A DNA stretch of 64,000 bases from Galaxea fascicularis (Eukaryota; Cnidaria; Anthozoa; Scleractinia; Euphylliidae). The position numbers and the translations under genes are program-made. The stretch is taken from contig OX419345.1 in NCBI GenBank assembly GCA_948470475.1, positions 9,522,481-9,586,480 on the forward strand, in the 5' to 3' direction. Below, piece after piece: positions 25,801 through 39,500 of the stretch (its first letter is position 1; each line of letters starts with the position of its first letter). Below the pieces are notes generated by a model that was not told the origin of the DNA, made no database searches, and worked only from the letters and a program-made list of their open reading frames with translations.

Positions 25801-28800
25801 TTCCGCGCTCTCGGAAATTAAAGGAAACGACCCGGCGATCGGTAAGCTAGCTAATCCACCGGATTAAAGGTTTAACTAGAATTACGTTTCGCTTGTTGAA
25901 ACATTGTTAAATGTAATGCTAAGCCTCAAACGAAAGGAAAGTAAAATTCAACACTGAAAATTACGTGATGAAAGCAGACAGTAATACCGGTTTGTAGTGC
26001 ATAGTACTCCTCTCAAGTGAAATTATCTTGGTACGTCTTTCACCAGTAAAACATTTTGTTCCTCGATGTTTGCGATTTCTTCAATTCTTGTTTGTTCAAG
26101 ATCCTTCATTTAATCGTCTCTTCTTTTTTCTCTTTGATATGTAATGGCTAGACCATTTTCAACCGTAAATCTTAGCTAAAATTGCATCAGTTTTGGTTCG
26201 AATAAACTGAAAAAATTTCCAACATTTACTGAGGCTCGCGTTCCTGGCAGCCAGCCAGCCAACACAGACTGAAGGACAGAAGAAAAAAGAAAGAAGATCA
26301 GTACACAAACTTATTGCTGCATACTTAACTTCTCATACCTCTCGTCTTGCTGTTAGCTTATCATGACCTTAAAACTCTCGTAATCAAATGAGAGCACGAG
26401 ATTACAAGAGTAGCTTACACCTACTGAAAACATGTACCAGTCAGCTTTGATTGTCACGACATAATCTGCGGTTTGCTTCCTTTCCGAAAAGTGCTAACGT
26501 TGGCACACACGCAGTTTCCGAGATCCTATCGTCATGAAACAACTGCCATGTAAGCAGACGACGTCTGGAAAAGTTCACATAGAAGACACTGAAACCTGCA
26601 GCTTTACTGACGTGAGGAACTTTCAACGGATGTTCAACTTGTCAACTGTTTTGGTAGAAGAAAACGGACACTGCTCGCGGCACCTTCGGGTGCATAACGT
26701 AGAACAAGGGTCAAACGTCAGTTTTTACTTAAACACAGAAATTTTTTGCGGAAGGTTTAATAAATTAGTTAATTCACAAGATTCCGTCAGGCTTGAATGT
26801 CTTCCCGCGAGGTCCGCTAGCTTTAGCCGACCACTATTATTCAGTGAAAGTATTTTTCAGTTTTGGAGATGATCAGTTTTTACTTAATTTATATGTTTTC
26901 CACAAAAAGTGGAGGGGGTGGTGGAGGGGGGGAGGGCTGCCCCCCCCGGCCGCTCCCCTTGCACGGTCCCTGAATATTTCAATTTTTCAGGTCAAACGAA
27001 GCTCCTGAGGATAGGAAATGTCTTATTCCGCATTTCCTTGCTCACAATCGCAGAGAGAATAACATTAAGTAAAGGAAAATTTTATTTGCAAAATCCGGGT
27101 GGCCATATTGAGCTCGGGAGGAAGGTAGCAATAAGAATTATTCGGTAATACTAAAACGTTGAAACGTTGTTCCTTCGTATACATACTTAATAATCTTTGA
27201 AAGATAACAAACAAGTTATAATTATTTGTTTATTTGTTTAAAGGGACCGTAATACCGCAGCTGCTCGCATTACTTCACCTTCTGTTAAGAACCACTGGGA
27301 TCGCGCTGAAGACGAAAATCAAAGTTCAGTTCATCGGAATGAACGCCTTCCGATGAACTGATGAAAACTTTAGTATATCTTGACCCATTTATGACGGAGG
27401 ATTATTAAAGGTGTGACCTTTCTATCTTCGAATACTATGATTTGCTTGTAGAAATCCTTTCTTTTCAGTCTATTTGGCAGCTCTCGGTATGATTTAACTC
27501 CGAAACCCGTGGTGGGCGATAAATTAACTCAAGATGTTTCACTTATGCCAAAACTCACCGCCAGCAGGAAAGTCATCATAATGAACCTGACCGGACAGAT
27601 TTGTTTTTCTGACAGAATCTAATAAAACAATGATTTTAATTTGGTTTTGTTTCACTAGAAGATCAATCGATTAAGATAAATTAGAAAATTCGGAGGTTAA
27701 CAGTTGAAAGAAGTACTCATTCTGAGTAAGGATATTTAACAATTATTCCTCGATCCCGAATGGGCTCTGAGGTAAAAGCCCATGAGGCCGAAGGCCGAAT
27801 GGGCTATTGACTCAGAGGCCATGAGGGCTCTATATAGAGGGCTATAACAAATAGCCTACCAGTAGCTCAACCAATCAGAACGCAGTATTGATAATAGACC
27901 ACTAGTTGGATTTTACTTAAAGCCTTTACCCAATATCCTGCAATCCAGCTCGATATAATGAAATCACTTCTTCCCGTCATAGCTTGGTGTCTTAGGCCGC
28001 CACGGCCTGAAATACCCGCTACAGCGCGACCATTCATTGGCTACTTCACAGTGGTCACATAACATCTACTAATGAAACTGTTTACCGCCAAATGCCATGA
28101 GCGGGCAAAATTGCGAAAACTATGACGTCAAACGGGAAACAGTTCACTGTGTTGAACGCTGTTGCACGTGATCAGAGCGTGCAGTTGAAGTTTTTCTGTC
28201 AAGAACATGCAGAATTGGTCAGATATTGGCAACAGCTGAGACCATAACAAACAGATCATGATCGAAATCCCGGTAATTGTTAATTGTCACAGAAGTTCTG
28301 TGATATGCGTCTAAGGAAATGAACACGCCCTTTGTATACGACCTTAACAACTTTTACCCTCCTCGCGATTCAAATAGAGGGTAAACATGTGAAAAGGCGT
28401 GCCCCAGAAACCATGAGAACTGTGGCGTTACAAGATATGCCTATTTGCGTTTCATTTGAAAATCTGAAGACAACACGTAACAATAAACAACAACTCTGTA
28501 GATGTCATAATTGGTGACAGGGAAAATAAGAAATACTAACGGTCTGTCTAGGTCATCTGTTTTCCGTATGACCTTATCACATTTTGCTGGTTTGAACTCA
28601 GAGCACTTGAAGGTTATAGACGGGACAAGAAACACGAAACCGAGGCAGGTAACAGCGTGAAAGTAGATGTTCAATTATATTGAGTAAATAACAACAAAAT
28701 GAACTTGAGCCATCCTTACCTGAAACTGTAAGGAGCCTAAGCCAACTGCTAAATTGCATCAGAATTTTATTCCCAAAAAGGTCAAAGAAGAACTATTAGA

Positions 28801-30134
28801 GGCCAAAATTGCATAGATCCAAAGCGCACTTTAGAAAGCCGGTTCTGATCAAGAGATTTTCCTGAACAGTCACACACAAGACTGGCGAGGACAGAGAAGA
28901 TAGTTAAAGCATAATAAAAAGCACCCCAAAAACGCATTGCAGGGTATCTTACATTTGAATAAAAAGTTATTCAAGGGAACACGGCTTAGAAGCTTAAGTT
29001 AGATTGGTCACACCTAATCCTTTCAGTACAACCTACATACATATGTATATATATACAAATATATCGATAGAATAAGCTTGCACAGCATAACAGAAAACGT
29101 CCTATAGTACTCACTTAGCTTTTGCCTGTCTGATGATGGTCACACTTTGTTAAGGATATCAACTGTGTAATTCATCAGCTTCACTCCAGAATAAGAAACT
29201 TCAACAAAACACCTAATGAACAAATGTAGCTCCTTAGTGAAGAGACAAAACCGGCTCGTAAATGTTCTTTACTTAATCCTGTTTTACTCCGATGTCCCTG
29301 CACACCTCCCGATTAGTGTAGTTATGCTCACCCCTGCACCTTTCTTGTCATGACAGATCAATATGGTGCGCCCAGTTGCTTTATTTTATTCTTTACTTAA
29401 CCTGCATAACCGGTTCCCTATTATATTCATCCTTCTATAACATTTGTTACAGCAAGTGTCAGGAGCGTTTGAACAGGTCACCCATGCTTGCGGCTATAAA
29501 CAGTCAAACAATGATTTTAAGTCAAGAATTGAGGTAAATTTGGCCCCGGCACACAAATTAAAATTTAGTTGTGAGAAGATAGATTGTGGTACGATAATTA
29601 TAAGTTTTACAGGGAAACACTCCATAGCCAACTTGACTTACCGGTACCATTCCATTTTTTATCCGGTTGCGTGCGATCAGTTTTTATCAGCTGTCATTTA
29701 CACAGCCCTTACAGTGCTAAATAATGAAATGCACGCACTGATAGAATGCGTGGGTTACTTTGATTAAATTCGCAACAATGGACTATGGACAATGGATTTG
29801 AGACTTAAATAAAGTTATTATTATGCAGCAGTAAAAACTATCTGTATGTATCTGTATATACCCTGTTCTGTTTGATCTTTAGTTCTGCACCGACCTAGCC
29901 TTGTTTTGTTTTCTCAGTTTGATACTACATGTAACATAGCAAAGTCTTATCTTATTTATGCTACCAGATGGGTGTTCGTACCATTTTGAGCAGTGTCCCG
30001 CAAAAGTGCTCTTAAAATAAGAACAACAACCATTGGTGTCGGCTGTGTCCGTCAAATCCCGAGCAGTTTCCGAAGGGTAGGACTACTTATACTCACTCTT
30101 ACAAAGTGCCAGCATAGTGCCTACTACTCTCGGG
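22857..30134. other. Intergenic region without a recognised gene
   Basis: This region separates the divergently transcribed GH63 and TMEM120 genes. Two plus-strand ORFs of about 110 codons (26534-26872 and 29444-29767) have no family I recognise, no splice context and no neighbour support; I treat both as chance or degraded repeat. A GGAGGG/CCCCCC tract lies at 26907-26970. Coral-type repeat sequence with paired GAATGGGCT and TGAGTCA blocks lies at about 27735-27905. The second ORF is followed at 29797-29820 by GACTTAAATAAAGTTATTA, which is the same tail that ends the SINE at 57.4 kb. GH63 promoter elements must lie near 22.9-23.3 kb but none is distinctive. Confidence 0.45.
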
Positions 30135-30336
30135 TATTAGTATCACCCAATAGTGGACTAATGGAAATCCTGCATTTTGATTGGCTACGCTACCAGAGGA
30201 CTATTAGTAACAGTCCTTGAGTAGCAATCGAGTGTGACGCTTTCTTTCGTTTTATCCCCAAATAAATATTTCTCCAACTTGCATTTGCTAACTTTATTAC
30301 TGCCTTTTCTGTCCGACTAGTTGGGTGATACTAAAA
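30135..30336. repeat. MITE-like inverted repeat upstream of TMEM120
   Basis: TTAGTATCACCCAATAG at the left pairs with GTTGGGTGATACTAA at the right. A second short hairpin (GACCCGTAGCCC paired with GGGCTACGGGTC) follows at 30402-30430, inside a further ATTAGACCC/GGGTCTAAT pair. These elements lie 110-410 bp upstream of the TMEM120 start codon. Confidence 0.55.
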
Positions 30337-30540
30337 CAATTAGACCCTTCGCCCCCTCAAGGGCCACGGATCGATATTCATTAGTTCGCCTCATGGGCTA
30401 TTGACCCGTAGCCCGCAAGGGCTACGGGTCTAATTGTACGCGTCACACAGCCGTGTCGCACTGCTCCCAGTCCACCGCCTCACGCCCACACGCGTCCAAA
30501 CCAAGCCGTTTAAGGAAAGACTGGTAGCAAACTTGCCGAC

Positions 30541-30558
30541 TGGCCAAGATGGCGGCCA
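30541..30558 (+). promoter_or_regulatory. AAGATGGCGGC element overlapping the TMEM120 start codon
   Basis: The start codon lies in CCAAGATGGCGGCCATT. This is both a strong initiation context (A at -3, G at +4) and a match to the YY1-type downstream promoter motif common at animal transcription starts. The same AAGATGGCGG core lies at the MTFP1 5' end. Confidence 0.5.
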
Positions 30559-33500
30559 TTGCCGAGATTTCGAGTCTGCAAGAATGGGAGGAAGAATGGA
30601 AGGTCTTGGAGGAGGACACGCAGACGTTCAAGGTTTTTATGTTACGTTTTGTTAATGTAGTCATAGCTCAAAAGATCAATGTCGTGACTGGTTGGTTCCT
30701 CTTCTATTTGCTTCAAAAAGCGTACTTTAACACCTCATCTTAAGTGTGCCCATTCTTGTTTCGGATGATCACTGTTCAATAGGTTATCGTATGAACAAGA
30801 CGGTGAATTGATTTTAGTTGAACGTAGTACATGGTAACGTAACTATTTCCAAGGCAAAAATGTTATGCACGCTTTAATCGTCTTGTTTGGAGTTGCTCAA
30901 GGCTACATCTGCGTCAAAAAACTTGGGGAAAAGTTAAACTTATGTCATGGGTGGCGAATACCGGTGTCTTTAACCCTAAAGTAAACACTAACCTCTCAAT
31001 ATAATCCAAAATATATAAAGATAAAGGTAAGCTACGCTGCAAATCCAAATTCGTGAGCACATGCGCGCTCCATTTGAGGTGGTAAAGTCCAACAGGGCGT
31101 GAACAATCAATGAAATTGATGATCGATGACAGTCCATGACAATCGATATCAATTAATCGATTGATATTGATAATGGATGGTCAATCTATTGCATAAGTTT
31201 TTGTGATTATCAATTGTCATCGATTATCAACAACAATTGATGATTGATGTCAATTGATAATTGAGAGCGAGGTGTGTATTCTTTCATATCTTACACTGTT
31301 TTCAATTAAATATTCATATAATCTCAAACATTACTACTTGGTTCTCAAAAAAGTACTGAAGATGCTGGCAGAGACCTAAATTTGGTTTGAATGCCAATCG
31401 ATGACAATCAATGAAGTGCGCGACAACTTTTGTTCGATTATCGATTAGCCATCGATTGACCGATGCCAGTTGATGCCAAGTAACAATAACTAATCAATTG
31501 TTATCGATTGATCGATTGATTTTCCGATCATCAATTTTTATCAGTTGTTCAGGTCCTGAGTCCAAACAGCACGAGGTATAATGAATCAAAGGTTTAATCT
31601 TCTTGAAAAAAACCCATAACAATCCACTCACTAGCAAACAATTTTTACATCGTGACAATTAAATTCCTTTGGTTTTCTTCAACGGTTCTGTCAGAAATAA
31701 GAATAAAATTTGGACCAGAAACCCGAGGGAAACTAAATGGCTGCCATATTTAATTCCTTCTTTCCAAAAAAGGACACTCACATTCAGAAAATTGTCACTC
31801 ACACAATGACTAGGCAAATAATAACAAAACTCTCTGCGTACCAACATAAGAGCAAATCCGATTGGTCATGTACCTTTCCTTTGTTGTCCGTAGCCAATAA
31901 AATTGACTTTTCATTCTGGGGCCACAAGAGGCAGATCAGATTGGCCCATGGCAAGTCTGGGGTTAACTTCACTCATTAATTTTTTATGATGCATTTCTTT
32001 ACTCTGTGATATAAAGCAATAAATCTGAAGCATCACATGATCTTCCATTGAATGTTACAACAGTCTGTAAAAAAGTGGGACTGGTTTTCAACTAACATTT
32101 GAAAATCCAATCATTCACATGAAGGGTTGAAAAGGCTGATTATTTCATCAAATTGCGATCCAAGTTGTGAAAAATGGCCTGTGTAAATGCATGACTTTAA
32201 ATTTGTGTTACATTTGTGTTACAGTTGGCCATTATGCCATTTGATTCCTTCAGATAGTTTTTCCCTCCCACTGATTTTTAGTTGTCGTATTGCATACCCT
32301 TTCACTATTCACTGTTCACCATTGTTTGTTTTCAAGCCACTGGCGCATAGGGACTGATATGTATGTTTTATTCATTTATTTTCACTTTTGTTAGCTTGCC
32401 TCATTTATGCAAAGTAGCGTTTGGGACGTATACAAAACATGCACCCCTGGTCCATGGACCACCCCTGTGGACCACCCCCGATTTTTATTTGGCTGAATTT
32501 TACTAAAATTTGGAATTGGGTGCTGTAAACAGCTGAATTTACTCTTTGTTCCAAGCTTATGATAAAATCCAGTTTTTAGTCAGTGGAGCTGGAGACAACA
32601 TCCATGTGCTTTGAATTCCATACAAGAGAATTTTACATCATGTTACCACTGAACAAGCTGTGGAGCAAGTCCAGTTCGATACCAGTTCAATGTCAGGGAG
32701 TAGCAAAATATTGAGGGGGTGGGGATAGGGGTATGTAACGTCTGTCCTCAGGCTTCCTTCGGTCTCTCTTCTTCTTACCCTGGGAACAAGGTTGCTTATA
32801 TGCAAGATGGCGGCCTTTCAAATGACACCCTTCTCGAAATAATCATGTTTATGGTGAACGCAAGATGACATGCTTTCAGCCAGTAAGGCGTTTTGGTACA
32901 AGACGCAACGGACAGAAAAGATTGGTGTTAGTGGTTTCCATGTGATACGATGTTCTTTAAGGTCGAAAACGTCATCATGAGTGCTGTGAAATTAACATTG
33001 GTCATCTATTAGTGCTGAATTTAGTTTTGTGGCTTTATAAGTTCTGTTTATTAAATTAGGAATGGTCCACAGGGGTGGTCCATGGACTGGGTTCACAATG
33101 TCCACAATGTTCATTGCTGCTACAGCCTGCATGTGTTTGTCATGTGAATTGTCATAGTTTGGTGAGGTTAATCCATAGTGAGCAGTAAAAAATGTAATTA
33201 CACTGTATATGTATGTCAGCAGGGCATTATAAACAGCACCAAGTGTTTCTACCAAGGGGCTTATTGGCTGGTTCATGTACATAAGAGAAGAAACATAGCT
33301 GTCTTGGTCAACTCACCACTGTACATGTAGTTGTGTTGCTCCATGGAAATTTGATGTTCTTAAAACAAATGTTATTAGCTCCCATCTTACTTGCTGGTTT
33401 AAAAGGAATATTGGGGATACTATTAGACCAATATTCCTTTGACAGATATAACACTCTAATCATTTTAAGGCTTAGTGTAGAATATTTTTACCAATTTTAC

Positions 33501-36500
33501 CACCACCAAGTTCAAAGGGTAAAAAACAGACAATCCAACAAAATATTGTGGCAACTTGTAATTTAATTTGACAGAATTGAAAAATAAACAGCTGGATTTT
33601 ATTTTCACACACAAGCACTATCCATCTGGGTATTTTGAACATGTGAACCTTTGATTGTGTGATGATTCCTCCCTGGGGATGAACAGTTTTATGTCACATG
33701 ATCAATTTCAGAGAATATTTAGTGGTTAACACACATGTACTAATGTTGATAGTTATCTTTTATTGTCAAAAGTTAGTGAGAATATTTTGCTTTCTCTTGT
33801 TGTCTAGCAAACGAAGTTCCAAGACTATCAATTGAAAATGGATGAGTTTCATGCCAGTCAAAAATCCTGCCTCTCAGCTGTGAACCAACAGAAAAGAAAA
33901 CTGCGAGATTTTCAGGAATCACTTCAGCGGTATGTTTAAGGATCATGCAATAAAAATTTAAGCATATCTTCATTGGAGGTGACATTTTTTCAAGGGAGAT
34001 TTGTGAAGGAGATCTTCGATGAATAAATGTGTTCTGGGTAATTAGAAAAACCCATCTATTTTGAGTGCCATACTTACTACAAATGACTCCACTTACAAAA
34101 ACAGGTGTGGTTGCATTACATTTTTCAACATATTGTGTAACATCCAAAACTTTAATGTAGATGCTGGAAAAATTATTTGAGAAGGGCTACATGTATAGAA
34201 GAGCTATATTTTGCTTCAAACATTCTATAGTTTGATCAAAACATAGAAATAGCTGTTTTCTTTGAACCTCAGGACTGTCAATAAGGACCGGGGCCCAAGG
34301 ATTTTCCCCTCGTATTTTGAGGTATATCCCCAGCTACTTTGATATAAAACCAGTGTGTTAACTTCACTACAGCAACTCAAATTCCCGGCTATATTTTTGT
34401 ACCGGTATATCCCACCCTACTTCAAAATTTAGTGACAGCCCTAGAACCTGCTATAATTAATGTTGAAATGGTTGTGATTTTCTGAGCCTTCGTCAGTCAT
34501 CAAGCATTTGTGGGTACAAAACTTTGATCATAAAAATTATCTTCACTCATGTTTAGAATGTAAAACACAGTGTATTGGTACAGCGTACATGTATCTCTCT
34601 GAGGGACACCAACATCACCAACATGAAGTTGCAAAGGAAAAACACTTGAACATGTACAGTGTATTAATTATTCCAAATACTTCTCTCAGGAGTTGTTAAC
34701 ATGAAAATAAGTAAAAATACTGGTTTGGTGACGTTTTCAAAATTCTTGTATTTTATGCTGCTATGATTGTTTTTTATCAAATTTCAAAGTACTGGTAAAG
34801 TATAGCTATATATATATATATATATATATATATTGGCACAAATTTTCCTAAAATTTATCTTTTTGGTGTGTAAATAATTATTATTAAAAGTAGAAGACTT
34901 GCAATGCCCTTGTTTTCATATTAGAATTTTGATGATGATCTTCAAAACCAGCAATTTTGTTTCAGGTCTGAAACGAGGGGTTTGTTTTGCAACAGTATTG
35001 AGAAGTTTTTCCGTTTATTTCTAGGTTTATGAATGGAGCATTGACCAATGAACAGAAAACTCATGGTCGCAAACTTCAACTGAAGATATCTGAACTGGAA
35101 AGAAAGATCAAAACTTTTGAAATTGGTCTTCCTTCACAAGCAGGGTAAGACATTTTTAAATTCCATTTGCTTAATAATGCAGCTCTATTAGATTATCAGA
35201 GAAAATATCCATGTCTTTAAGGTTACATGGCATTTTTCCCCACTTGTCTTTGAAAGGCATCTTGGTGAAAGTGTTAAATCTACAAACCAACCTTAACCAG
35301 GACAGTTTGAAAGTCCAACAGAAATGAAAACTGTCCAATAAGATCTAATAATAGTAATGGTAATGATAATGAGATTGGCAATTGCCGTTGACAGTGGCAA
35401 TGACAATGATAACGATGTGGGTTAAAAGAGGTGAACCTTGGGTTCCAGATGGATGACAATTGGTACTACAACAACCAGGCTAGGGCAGTGTGAACCCTGT
35501 CATATAACAAAGTCTGTCTGCTCAGCCAATGTAGCAGTTAAACAAACGATCTTTATGATGAACCATAATACAGTGGACAAGGAAATCCTGTTAGGATGAA
35601 AACGCAAGAAGCTTAACTTAAGATCCTGTGTACATTTGCTGCCAGGGGTCTTACTAATGACAGCGATTTTGTTGTTGCAATGGCTGCAGGTCCAAAAGTC
35701 CTGTATAATAAATAAGACCACTTTTTCGAGGGTCCCCTATACCACTTTGGAAAATGCATTCACGTAAAAATATTGAGACTGTTCACGCGTCACGGATAAT
35801 TCCCAAAATTCGTTCACGTTCACGATAAAGCAAATATCAGCAATCACGAATGAACAAATAAACCTAAATCGCGTTTCACGAGAAAAAAATAGTCCCAATC
35901 ACGTTTCACGAAAAAAGTATAGGGGACCCTCTTTTTATAGTGGTACACAGGTTTACTGATTTTAAGATAAAATTGGCGTGATTCGCAGCTTTGTTATTAC
36001 TTTAATTGCGACTTTTGTTTGCAGGCTGTTCCTCAAGTTGTGCCTGGGAAATATTAATGTCTCATTATATAATAAAAAGTAAGTCACCCAAAGTAACTTT
36101 GATGTTCCCTCCTTCAATGAAACACCTTTTCACTCCACTGCACTAAAGAAAAGGCATAAACATTTGACCTGATTTCTAAGAATAGAAATGTTCTTATTTT
36201 CTTTGCATTAAACAGACCTGTTGATTGCAATTCAGTGATAAAAAGTGTGGGTCACCAAACTCGTTTTTGAGTTGGACACATTGAGCTAAAATTAAGGATG
36301 TTTCTAAGAGGCTGTCGTGTTGCTATGGTTACCTTATTATGTAAAAACAAACTGACCAGAACTTGTTGAGAAATAATTGCACATTTTTTGATACCATTTT
36401 CAAGGAAGGAAATAAAAAATTGTGGTAGTATCTATCCATCAAAGGATGATCTTTAAAGATAGTGAAATCATTTTTAGCAATCTGAATGCAATCATGTCAG

Positions 36501-39500
36501 AATGATAATAAAATGTAGCTTCATGATCAAACTCCAGTAATTTTTATCTCAAATATCCATTTGCATACAAATCTGAAACAGTTAGTGGCATATACACTGT
36601 ACACCATCAGTAAGGTATGTTATCCTGTATAGTAATACAATATCTTACCGTAGTGTTAGTATACATTGTATACAATGCTACTGGACAGGTGTAGATTTGC
36701 TTGCAAACTTATTAAAGGTTTGTTACATTTTCAATGCCACTGGAGTTGATTTCTGAGGTGCAAATTGAACACTAAAAGTTTGTACTCATTTCCTCGCAGG
36801 TTGGAGTACAAAAATGACTATGAGAAATTTAAATTCAAGATGACAGTGATCAGCATGGTGTTCACGTTTTTAAATTTGTATGTCTTTAACTACAGGTATT
36901 TGACTGGTCAAAGATCTTTTCTTAGCTAGTCCACCCAAAATGATTTGTATTACATGTGAGTGCTCTGTCCCATGTTTGAAGAAGAAGATACAAGTGATAA
37001 TTATTTTATTGTTAAGTAACGATTCACACAAGAACTATAGCAAACCCTATTGTTCTGCGGCAATGACAATTTCCCCACATAGGATATCGTTGATTTTAGG
37101 AAGAAAGCTGGAACTCTTGAATGTAACCTAAATTTCTTTGTAGAACTAGACTAAATGTACTTGGTTCAAATAAAATTTAGGAAATTTTTGTGCCTAACCA
37201 ATCATAACTGCTAAACACAATAGCCACTAATTTTGATGACTTGATGAAGTTCCCCCCACACAATTTCTTTTAAAAATTCGATGTGGTGCAACGGCAGCAC
37301 AGGTTATCTGAATCTTAACCCTAACTTTTAAACATTTTTTTAGTTTTGACCAATGAGATTGCTAGATTAAACAATGAAAAAAGTCAACATTCCATCGTGC
37401 AGTACCGTTTAGCGCTATAGTTCTTATGCGAATCATTACTTAAATTTTCAAGGTACAAAGGTACATATTTAGCCATCACTTGGATTTGAGAAAACTGAGA
37501 TGGATAGAACAAGTTAAATGGGGTGGGAGGGTAAAAGTTGGGGAGGGGAGGGTTGCATTACTCCCACTCCCTAAGTGGCTTTTGTTACTCAGCCCAGGCT
37601 TTCTCTGTTTTCCTGATAAAGATCATATTTAATGTGATTTAATGCAGAGGCTAAACATTTATCTCAATATTCTTTACTAACTTGCCCCAATATATACACC
37701 TACACTAATTTAAATACTCTCAAAATTATGTGCACTCCACTGAGAAAATGTGGATAAAAATGCATTTGCAGAATAACTGATGCCCTGTTTCATGCCATGC
37801 TGTTGTGGTACTACAGCACACTGACTCTTCAGGAGAATATATTGATTGCTAATGGCTCAAGGTATAATCAGGATCATTGCAAGTACTTTAACTGTATTGT
37901 TGGTATTAGTCTATCCAGGGCTGTCTTTTAAGTAGCTGTTGGTTTATGGGTGGTACTCTCCTCGGGCTCCCTTTCCCATAGTGTTATGTGACATTTCTGT
38001 GAAGCCCTTTTGTAGCTTATGGTACACTGTAGGTATGAGAGGAGAACTTTTTAAAGACTATATTGAAATTGAAATAGTATTTCATAACTTGCAAATCGCA
38101 AGTTAGAGATCCGAGACATTTTACAGTGGGTTTTACGATGCTTTTTAAGTATTTGCATTTTTTTGTTTTTATGGTATTGTATCAGGGAAACCCAACTATA
38201 AGTTTCAATAGATATCTGTTCCCGGGCAGGTAGTTCACCTTAACTATTTGGCATTGATCCTAAAGTGCACTTGGATTTTCATAATTGAAACATGAACGAA
38301 AACGTACACAGTGGTGAAATACTGGTAATAGCCCCATTCATTTTCAGAAGGGTCAATATTTGCTGATTTGGCAGTCAAAAACATCAGCTAGCATTTTCTG
38401 AAAGCCAGTAGTGTTCTAGAAAGTGTGAAAAGTTCACTTTATATAGCAATTTCTCAAAGGAAGATTTTGTTCCCTAACATTTTCAGGCAATTAAAATTCC
38501 AGCTAAGGAATCCAAACAGATCAAATTTGTCTAGCTAATAGAACATCCCTTTTAACAGGTTTTAAACACCATAACATACTTAAAATGCCTTTTTTCCAGT
38601 TTTTGGTTGATTTGGCTGGATGGGTGCCCCTGTTGTATGAAAAACATGCTTCTCCTCTCATGTCTACTCCACCTTTCCCTGTGACGCAGTGTAACAAAGA
38701 AAATAACTTGTGAAAAGTTAGTCAATTACCTGTACTTTAAAAGAGCCCGACATGTTTTAAGTTCACTGTCTCAGAATGTGAACCACCTCAAATTTCAAGC
38801 AAATGAAAATTTGTGAGCCCAAACATTATGCCATCATACATACCATGTTAATGAAACAAAAAATAATTTGCAAAAACTTAGTCAATTACCCCGCCTTCAA
38901 AACAGTCCAGTGATATGTTATCTCGGAATAACACGTGAACCATCCCAAAATTGAAGCAAATTAATATGTATGAGCCCTTTAAATTTAACTATGCACCACC
39001 TTAATGAAATATTTTGTTTCCCTTTTTCAACAGAATAAAGGGTTGGTGGGTGGCCCATCACTATGTGTCTATCATTCTGTCTGGATTACTTCTTATATGG
39101 TATGTTTATTCATGTTATGTTGTCAGTGTTACATTGACAGTTTGTTTTTTGGCAGCATGAAAAGATGCATAATAGAACACAACCATGATTAGACAAATTA
39201 ATTTTGATTGTAAAGTCACTGAGGAATGGAAAATGCTTCAAGGACATGTGTTGGGGGCCACTAGTTTGTCAGTTTTAACTGTAAAGTGTTTTTACCCGCA
39301 GTAAATAAAGTTATCTTCATCTTCTTCTTCGTCTTCTTCTTCTTCTTCTTCTTTGATTAGAACTACTGTAACTTGGTTAATTATGGATATGGCTGGCTTG
39401 AAGGACCAGATTTTTTCCTTTGTTAAATACATAAATTCCTTCCAGATCACCAGTATTATTAGAAGTGAGAAATTGAATTTTTCTATTGAAGTTGAGTCAA

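Noticed and set aside
26534..26872. 112-codon ORF, possible secreted or Cys-containing protein
   Set aside because: No recognised motif, no signal peptide, no splice partners; length is compatible with chance in a 7-kb gap.
29444..29767. 107-codon ORF in the region upstream of TMEM120
   Set aside because: No family recognised; followed by a SINE-type tail, so more likely degraded repeat than a gene.
32992..33282. 96-codon minus-strand ORF in TMEM120 intron 1
   Set aside because: Overlaps one arm of an inverted repeat and matches nothing I recognise.
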